From contig OZ025270.1 of assembly GCA_964019165.1 (NCBI GenBank), forward strand, positions 7,530,186 through 7,594,185: DNA of 64,000 bases. The letters are read 5' to 3'. The notes under the pieces were generated by a model. It saw only the letters and a program-made list of their open reading frames with translations. It had not been told where the DNA came from and did no database searches. The stretch's first letter is position 1. Every line of letters begins with the position of its first letter. The stretch comes from Mastigias papua (lineage: Eukaryota; Cnidaria; Scyphozoa; Rhizostomeae; Mastigiidae). A program made the position numbers and the translations under genes. Below, in pieces: positions 58,041-64,000 of this stretch.

Positions 58041-58892
58041 CTACTCTTTATGAAACAGATTGTCTTTGCACTTCAGAGTGTTCATAATTAAGTATCTTGA
58101 AAACCTGATATACAGCTTCCTAAACCATACAAACTGACTTTTATGCTTCTTCATGGCATTTCCAGTGGTTCCTATATCATCCACACTTCTAGCCACAACC
58201 AATTTTCTGTCATTTTTCATAAAATTTGCAATATAACAATGAATCACGGAATAAAATATGTCAAATACAGAAATATATTTTCGGAATATGTTCACAGTTT
58301 CAAGAAAATAGCATACTAAGTTTCTCCCCTTGACCTTCATTATTTGCTCACTACCACAAATGGCATTGTAAATTGCTCTATGGTTTGGATGACCTGAAAT
58401 ACCTTCATTATCAAATGTAATAAGTGTCTCTATATTGTATCCATTCACATATTTAAGTATTTCCCCTATAACTCTTCTCTTGTCCCATGTTTGGCCCCCA
58501 TCTTGCAAATATGGATCATCTACAATTTTAACATTATTCTTCTTCAAGCCAAACAAGCAGCAGCTATCAAATAATTCTTTTTCTCGTATTTTCCCGCCAC
58601 CATAATAATTTCCATTTGTCAGGCAAAGTATGTGAACATTGGAAGGACCAATCTGTTCACAAGCATAGTGTAAACTCGGTCCAAAAAACATGCATTCATC
58701 ATCAGGGTGGGCAATAACAAACAGTGCTTTCCCTCTCCATTTCGGACGTATATGGGCGAAAGTACTTCCGAAGACGCCGAGCAAATGCAAAATACAGCTA
58801 TGTAGCAATTTCAAAGCTAGCACTAATACTGCAACACAAAATGTAAACAATCCCACGCGACTGAACTCCAACACTTCCGGCCTAACATCCAT
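58041..58892 (-). CDS. PIGL: N-acetylglucosaminyl-phosphatidylinositol de-N-acetylase
   Basis: Single exon, 283 aa, ATG at 58892. PIGL removes the acetyl group from GlcNAc-PI at the cytoplasmic face of the endoplasmic reticulum, the second step of GPI-anchor synthesis. An N-terminal membrane anchor (about 13-42) precedes the LmbE/PIG-L fold: metal-binding AHPDDE at 61-66, LCLTNGNYYG 89-98, REKEL, and the second metal/catalytic motif GHPNH at 167-171. The C-terminus matches the family (KSQFVWFRKLYIRFSRY). Human PIGL is 252 aa and multi-exonic; the lack of introns here contrasts with the neighbouring genes. Its stop lies about 440 bp upstream of the proposed DNMT3 start on the same strand. Confidence 0.94.
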   Translation of the reverse strand: MDVRPEVLEFSRVGLFTFCVAVLVLALKLLHSCILHLLGVFGSTFAHIRPKWRGKALFVIAHPDDECMFFGPSLHYACEQIGPSNVHILCLTNGNYYGGGKIREKELFDSCCLFGLKKNNVKIVDDPYLQDGGQTWDKRRVIGEILKYVNGYNIETLITFDNEGISGHPNHRAIYNAICGSEQIMKVKGRNLVCYFLETVNIFRKYISVFDIFYSVIHCYIANFMKNDRKLVVARSVDDIGTTGNAMKKHKSQFVWFRKLYIRFSRYLIMNTLKCKDNLFHKE

Positions 58893-59496
58893 GTCACATA
58901 AAGTCTGTAGCGACTGGCGATCACTGCCAAGAAAATATCAGTTTCTTCGCAGATACAGCAAAGTTCGTAAAAGGCGCTCTGTTTATTCTATGTCTAGAAC
59001 TAAATGATAACCAATACAGCCACTGATACCTGAACACAACATGCGACCTCTTGCATAGTAGTTGTCGCACCTCCTGGGAAGCACGGAGGGACTGGGCTCG
59101 AAATCAAGTACTGACGTAATAACGATTCTTAGAAACAAAAGGAAAATTTATAGTAGCCATGTGACCTATACTGGTCTCATACCAAATGAGTAACCATTCA
59201 GAACCATTCTCATTTTAATATTACTTTGTTTTCAGCTCTAAGGTTTCCTGTAGTAAGTATCTCTATTAGCAGTGTATATTTCCTTTCGTGATTTATATAT
59301 TAACATCCTCTTCTGCTTTAAATCATCATTACTATTAATTTATCATCACTATTAGTACTATAGTTGTTGTGAAGTTAAACTGTTACAAATCAATGAATCA
59401 TTCAATTTATGTTAATAAAATCAACACAAGTGCATTGGACATTTGCTACTATTGAATCCTCCTTGTGATTATATTTAGGATTACGACTATTTTCAG
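58893..59496. promoter_or_regulatory. Divergent promoter region between PIGL and the 59.5-kb exon
   Basis: No coding exon. A plus-strand leader exon ending at a good donor (GTAAGT from 59253) is possible before the exon at 59497. Confidence 0.35.
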
Positions 59497-59614
59497 GAAA
59501 AATGTCTGGGTTTGAAGAGCTTTCAAATCTAAAGATTTATTTTCCTCAAGTGAAAAACCAACTACTCAAAAATATAGGAATAGCTACAACAGTCAGAGCC
59601 CTCAAGTTGCAAAA
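59497..59614 (+). CDS. First coding exon of an unidentified gene
   Basis: Acceptor CTATTTTCAG, short leader, ATG at 59502, 37 codons beginning MSGFEELSNLKIYFPQ and continuing VKNQLLKNIGIATTVRAL, then donor AA|GTAAAT in phase 2. If the intron is not removed, a stop follows two codons later. The composition looks like a small soluble or mitochondrial protein, but I recognise no family and could not find the next exon. Position divergent from PIGL supports a genuine gene start. Confidence 0.4.
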
Positions 59615-62600
59615 GTAAATATGAGTGAGATTTTGTCTGCAGATTCACAGAAGTCTGACTAAGTGGAATTCAATACACAGAAACATCCCCAAGTGTAGAA
59701 AATGCCAAAGATCTTGTTTTCACATTTTTTACCAAAATATCAAGAACAAGTGAGATTTTTGTCTTTTTTTCATGTGAGAATGACAAAAGACTCAAATGTG
59801 TGAGTTTCATGCCAGCTGCAAGAGGCTTGAGCACTCTGACAACAGTTAATGAAAAAAGAAAAGAAAACTTTAAGCTTCTAGATGCTCTATATAAATCTGC
59901 AGTGGTGGAGCAATAGGTGAATGGGGGCATTAGTTCTCTCCATTTTTCCCAAAGGTGGTCCTTGAGATTCATGCAAACTTGATGAGAAAATCTTGGGGGT
60001 TGCATTTCCTTTATGTTCAGAACATGATTTTGATGTGCAACCTTATTAATGGCAATGATCTGACAATGACAGATAGGAATCATGGTTCAAAGGCCAAGGC
60101 TAAACCACTTTTTGTGCCTCTTGACCCTTGACCCCCACTTTTTTCCACTGGAACCCCACTGTAAAAATATAGAGCAGTAATTGATAAAATAGACTTGTAA
60201 TTTAAGTCCAGTCATATGCTCTCATAAATTCTACAAAAGCAGGGGTTTACAACTTTCAAGTAAATCATGAAGTATATGCTTCCTTTCTCAGAAATACCAG
60301 GTGGAATGTTTCCTATCTAAATATGGGACCCTTGATCATGTTCTAGCATTAATGAAACAAATTAACATTTGAATGAAAATGCACCCATGTCCAAGCAATA
60401 TATTACTGAGCTGGAGTACAGCTAGCTATCTGAACCACTTACTATCCAATTTGAAGGGTCCTTTGCACTTTCCTCCAACTCACTCCATTCTTCATATGCT
60501 GATCTTTTCTAAAAGTGATTCATATACAATTAAGGCTAAGAAAATTCCTCCAAAGCACATCTTAAATCTAAAATGGTCAGCTACCTGGCAATTCAAATGA
60601 TGTGCAACAACTCAAATAGCATCTACAAAATTGAATATGAAGAAACCATAAAAAATAATGAAACCAAGAATGGCTAAACTACTCCACTTCAGACAAAAAT
60701 CTACCAAAAACTTGGTGTAAGAAGACAGCACTTTGCCTGAGAGTGATTAAGGCCACATGGAAAATTACATGTCAGACAAATAAACAAAGCCTACTAAATA
60801 ATGTTACAATAGCCAACTTCATACAAGTCTAAATCTTTGATTAGGTCTTATGATTATTTTGTGTCAATAAAACAAACTTTTTTATGTACCACTTAATTAT
60901 ATGAAATATATGAGATAAATTATTTTGCAATGGAAACAGAGATTGTGAACCAAAAAAGAAACAATGCCCAACTTTATAGCATACTATGATAACATGTTAC
61001 AGTTGGACAAGATAGACAAATGGTGAAATGTCATGGAATATATAATACTTCAGCACACTTTTTTCAAGAGCTAGTCTGAAAACAGCTTTGAACATCCTGT
61101 ATTGGGATACTCTACAACTACAAAACAGAATAAAAAAATACTTGAACTTTCCTTTTGAACAGTTCCAACCACAGCTTTAGCTTATATGCACTAGACAATG
61201 TAAGTTCATGAGCTATTGGCTCTTAGCATCACCATTACAGTACATAGTCCAAAATACATTATTTAATATCTCAAGAAATTGTAACTTAAACAAAAGTTGA
61301 GTATTTTTGTCTTGAACTATGACTAATCTGTAAATACTCAAGGGAATGAAACAAATCCTCAAATTAGTCCCCTAGGGGTTTAATTATTTTTTATACTTTT
61401 GGGTGGGGGCTTATTCCAGGGGGCTTATTTGAAGGGGCCTATAAAATTATTTGACATGTGCAGCATAGAAACTCTAGTGTCAAAACTCATTTTCTCCATG
61501 TTATCTAAAGCACAGTCTAACCTAAAGGATCAACCTATATCAAGGTCTTCATCATCCTCTCTGGTGGGGACTTATTCCACGGGGGGCATACTACCACTTT
61601 GAAGTCCTAGCATTTGGGCTTATTCCAGGGGGGCTATTTCGAGGGGGCAATTTGAGGATTTACAGTAAAAGGGGCACATTTGCCCTTCACAAGCCACCAT
61701 CCATGGGCTACAACAGTAAATAATTGCTTTTCTGAGTTCTGTCCTTGAAGTCACAAATAGATTCATTTTATTTCAGATATCAATGTACGATTAACGAACG
61801 GCGCAATCCGCCTTGTTCTTTTGTTTTCTAACGACAGGGGTGTGTAACCCACACTTATTCTTACCCTGTATGTATCCATTGTCAATGGTAGCACGGTCTC
61901 TCCCCCGATTAACTACCTAGGGTGTCATGCCTCTTGGGTACTGCAATCGTATAATAAAACATTTGCGCAATATAACAGTCCACACACCCTTGTACATTGG
62001 GTATCCTCAAGTGAATAGATCTGGGCACGTGTTGTCTATTACCTGGTCTCTGAATACACCTCTACTACGTAATCAGCAAATGGTGCGCTCCTGGGATCAT
62101 TTTCTGGCGAAGAAGAGAGTTTAAGTCAATATAAAAACCTTTTTCTCACCATAGTTGCACTTCTTGGCTTAACTGTCCTTCTATATACTCAACTGCATTT
62201 GCCGGCGTGACATCAGATCGTCCATGCATCAAATGAGAGCTCTAATATCGAAGCACATGAGTACCTTTCTATTTTCTTCTGCACGCATCAATGAATTTCC
62301 TCCGCAGAAGTATAGAATTCATTTTCTCGTAAAATCCATAAAGAGCTATTACATTGAGTGACCATAGAGTTCCCTGACAATTGTTTCTGTTCGAACTAAT
62401 TCATACCTTTCGCTAGTGTTCTTACGCTCTTTTTGTAAAAAAGAAGTTAAAACCAATGAGCAGATGTTCCTCTGAAAACTCGATGAATAAGAATACAAAA
62501 ATGAACCCGCAATAGAGAAAATGCTAGATCGGAGTAATGTTCTACTTACTATTTATAATGTGTATAAAAACTTCTCTCAGGTAAAATGTCCCTTCAATAA

Positions 62601-63328
62601 TGTAATCACATGAATAATAACTATATCTCCGAAGATAAGATGATAGCAATTGTGATAGAAAATAGTTGCTTGGAATATTTTTCACTTTTCGCCTTGCTGA
62701 TAATAATAATAAAAATAAATTCAAACACTTCTGCAAGAGTCATGTTCAATGAAAAGGTTAAAAGCTAAAAGTCAAGTTGTCTCGTCACATGCAATGATTC
62801 CATGAAAAGGCATTGCCCACTTTCAGTTTCCCGGTCCAGCTACAAACTCAGTCCGCCCGCCCAGTTGGTTTACTTCATGCATAAATTATACAAATATATT
62901 ATAATTTATGTACGGTGTGCATGATTTTGGGTGCTGTTGCTGTCGAGAAGGATCAGATAAGACTACTCTAGGAATATTATCGATTTGTTCAATTTTTTCT
63001 GCATCACTTGAGAAGTTCATCAAATTATATGGCAGCAGTGTAGCTCATGTGAAGCATTGGGCGTGACAGTTACGAGGGGAAGTTTCGAGTTGTATTTGTA
63101 CCATCTAGATCTCAGGAAATTGGGCTTGGCCTATATTAAGTAGATTTCAGATTCAAAGGTATGTTACGGTCATTATTTCAGATGCATGTCTTATTGTTGT
63201 CGACGTTTCTTTCTACTTTGTGGTGATTCAGATTTGTGTCGTATACCAATCGAATTTTTGTTGTCGTTTTTATGCAGTGCTGAAACCAGACTACAAGAAG
63301 TGATCACAGTAATAGCAGTGAAAGAGAT
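59615..63328. other. Gene-poor region
   Basis: Should contain the rest of the gene begun at 59502 if that is real, but I find no convincing downstream exon. A 137-codon minus-strand frame at 59670-60083 has no family features. An inverted-repeat element lies at 61328-61665. The rest is AT-rich with no visible RNA gene. Confidence 0.4.
61328..61665. mobile_element. Inverted-repeat element with GGGCTTATTCCAGGGGGG blocks
   Basis: Ends CTGTAAAT and ATTTACAG are inverted, with AATCCTCAAATT present on both arms. GGGGCTTATTCCAGGGGG or its variants occur at about 61405, 61568 and 61617. Non-coding; target duplication not clear. Confidence 0.55.
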
Positions 63329-63374
63329 ATGAAATTAAGCATCTTTTTATGTATCCTCGTGTGTGCTTGCCTAG
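63329..63374 (+). CDS. Signal-peptide exon of an unidentified secreted protein, partial gene
   Basis: After an acceptor (TTTATGCAG, leader from about 63280) an ATG opens 15 codons, MKLSIFLCILVCACL plus one base, ending at donor GTACTA in phase 1. A short basic-hydrophobic signal peptide followed by a phase-1 intron is the classic layout of secreted or extracellular-domain genes. The mature protein lies to the right, probably beyond the window. Confidence 0.45.
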
Positions 63375-64000
63375 GTACTATCGATATGACTATAATTTGA
63401 TTAGATTGGAATGAACTTCCATGTTTCGGGTGAAACAAGATGTGGTAGCGTCTGTCTATTCAGTAACACTGGGGCGTTATTGCATTATACAAGCACCCGT
63501 TTGGTAGCAACGACAGTACCTACCTAAGTCATCACAGGATAGTTGTTATAACTGACATTGATAATCGCCAGTAAGTGAATGATAATGATTTTATTGTTTG
63601 ATACCAGCATACTAAGGGTTAAATTTATGGTTATAATATCATCTAGCTATAGTTGAGATTCCCCAAGTCTTGGGATGGATTTGCACAATCTAGTGCTTAA
63701 CCTACGTACCGACTTCCTGGAGAAGAGACGACCTATCCTGTTTGAAAAGGATAGCCAGATCACCAAGATTGACACTCTACATATCAATGCAATCAATACG
63801 AAATATTATTGGACTGTCATGAACATCATCTTAGAAAAATAACTGTTATCTTTACCATAGACACTGCAAAGGGGTATTCAATATTCAAAGTACCTGGGGG
63901 TGCAGCTAGTCCTAGAAAATTTATCTTCTTCACATACACATACTGAATTAAAATATATGTACACTTGTCAGTGTTTCACCTCCATGCACTGTGAATTTTG
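63375..64000. other. Right-hand end of the window
   Basis: Presumed intron of the gene started at 63329. An open frame 63675-63842 (55 aa, starting MDLHNLVLNLRTDFLEKRRP) is longer than the surrounding frames and mildly coding-like, but I recognise nothing in it. Confidence 0.3.

Noticed and set aside
59670..60083. 137-codon minus-strand frame
   Set aside because: No family motif, no splice context, mixed composition; probably chance or repeat-derived.
61790..62130. Possible LTR or gene fragment of higher GC content
   Set aside because: No terminal repeat, primer site or protein similarity could be recognised.

Overview
This is eukaryotic, metazoan DNA: AT-rich, with split genes using GT-AG introns of about 0.1 to 4.4 kb, long CA and AT microsatellites, and many small transposon copies. 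The gene set (radial-spoke RSPH1, sperm protein SPA17, PAF acetylhydrolase 1B catalytic subunit, DNMT3 with PWWP and ADD domains, PIGL, TLCD5-like proteins) is animal. The BEL/Pao element and the LINE types fit a marine invertebrate, possibly a non-bilaterian such as a cnidarian; the species call is inference and weak.

Layout. 0.36-6.6 kb (+): RSPH1, 7 exons, MORN repeats. 7.1-7.8 kb (-) and 17.1-17.8 kb (-): two intronless TLCD5-like paralogues, separated by an intact BEL/Pao LTR retrotransposon (10.23-16.50 kb, -) whose two 437-bp LTRs look identical and which is flanked by a CACA target duplication. 20.05-35.69 kb (-): a greatly enlarged SPA17 homologue, with one dimerisation/docking exon followed by nine exons carrying twelve IQ motifs; all internal exons are phase 1-1 and appear to have multiplied by tandem exon duplication. 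36.05-40.11 kb (+): PAFAH1B2/3-type hydrolase, 5 exons, head to head with SPA17. 41.27-57.60 kb (-): DNMT3, reconstructed here as 22 exons, 779 codons plus stop, in one continuous frame. 58.04-58.89 kb (-): PIGL as a single exon. 59.5 kb (+) and 63.3 kb (+): first coding exons of two unidentified genes.

Function. RSPH1 and SPA17 belong to the cilium/sperm tail; an RFX X-box-like palindrome lies between SPA17 and PAFAH1B. DNMT3 is the de novo DNA methyltransferase, PIGL an ER enzyme of GPI-anchor synthesis. There is no operon logic. The introns hold at least ten small transposons, one of them nested inside a LINE reading frame. The most distinctive biology is the SPA17 IQ-exon array.

Limits. 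Exons were spliced by eye from splice sites, phase and remembered family sequence; untranslated exons, transcription starts and poly(A) sites are not established, and no database search was possible.
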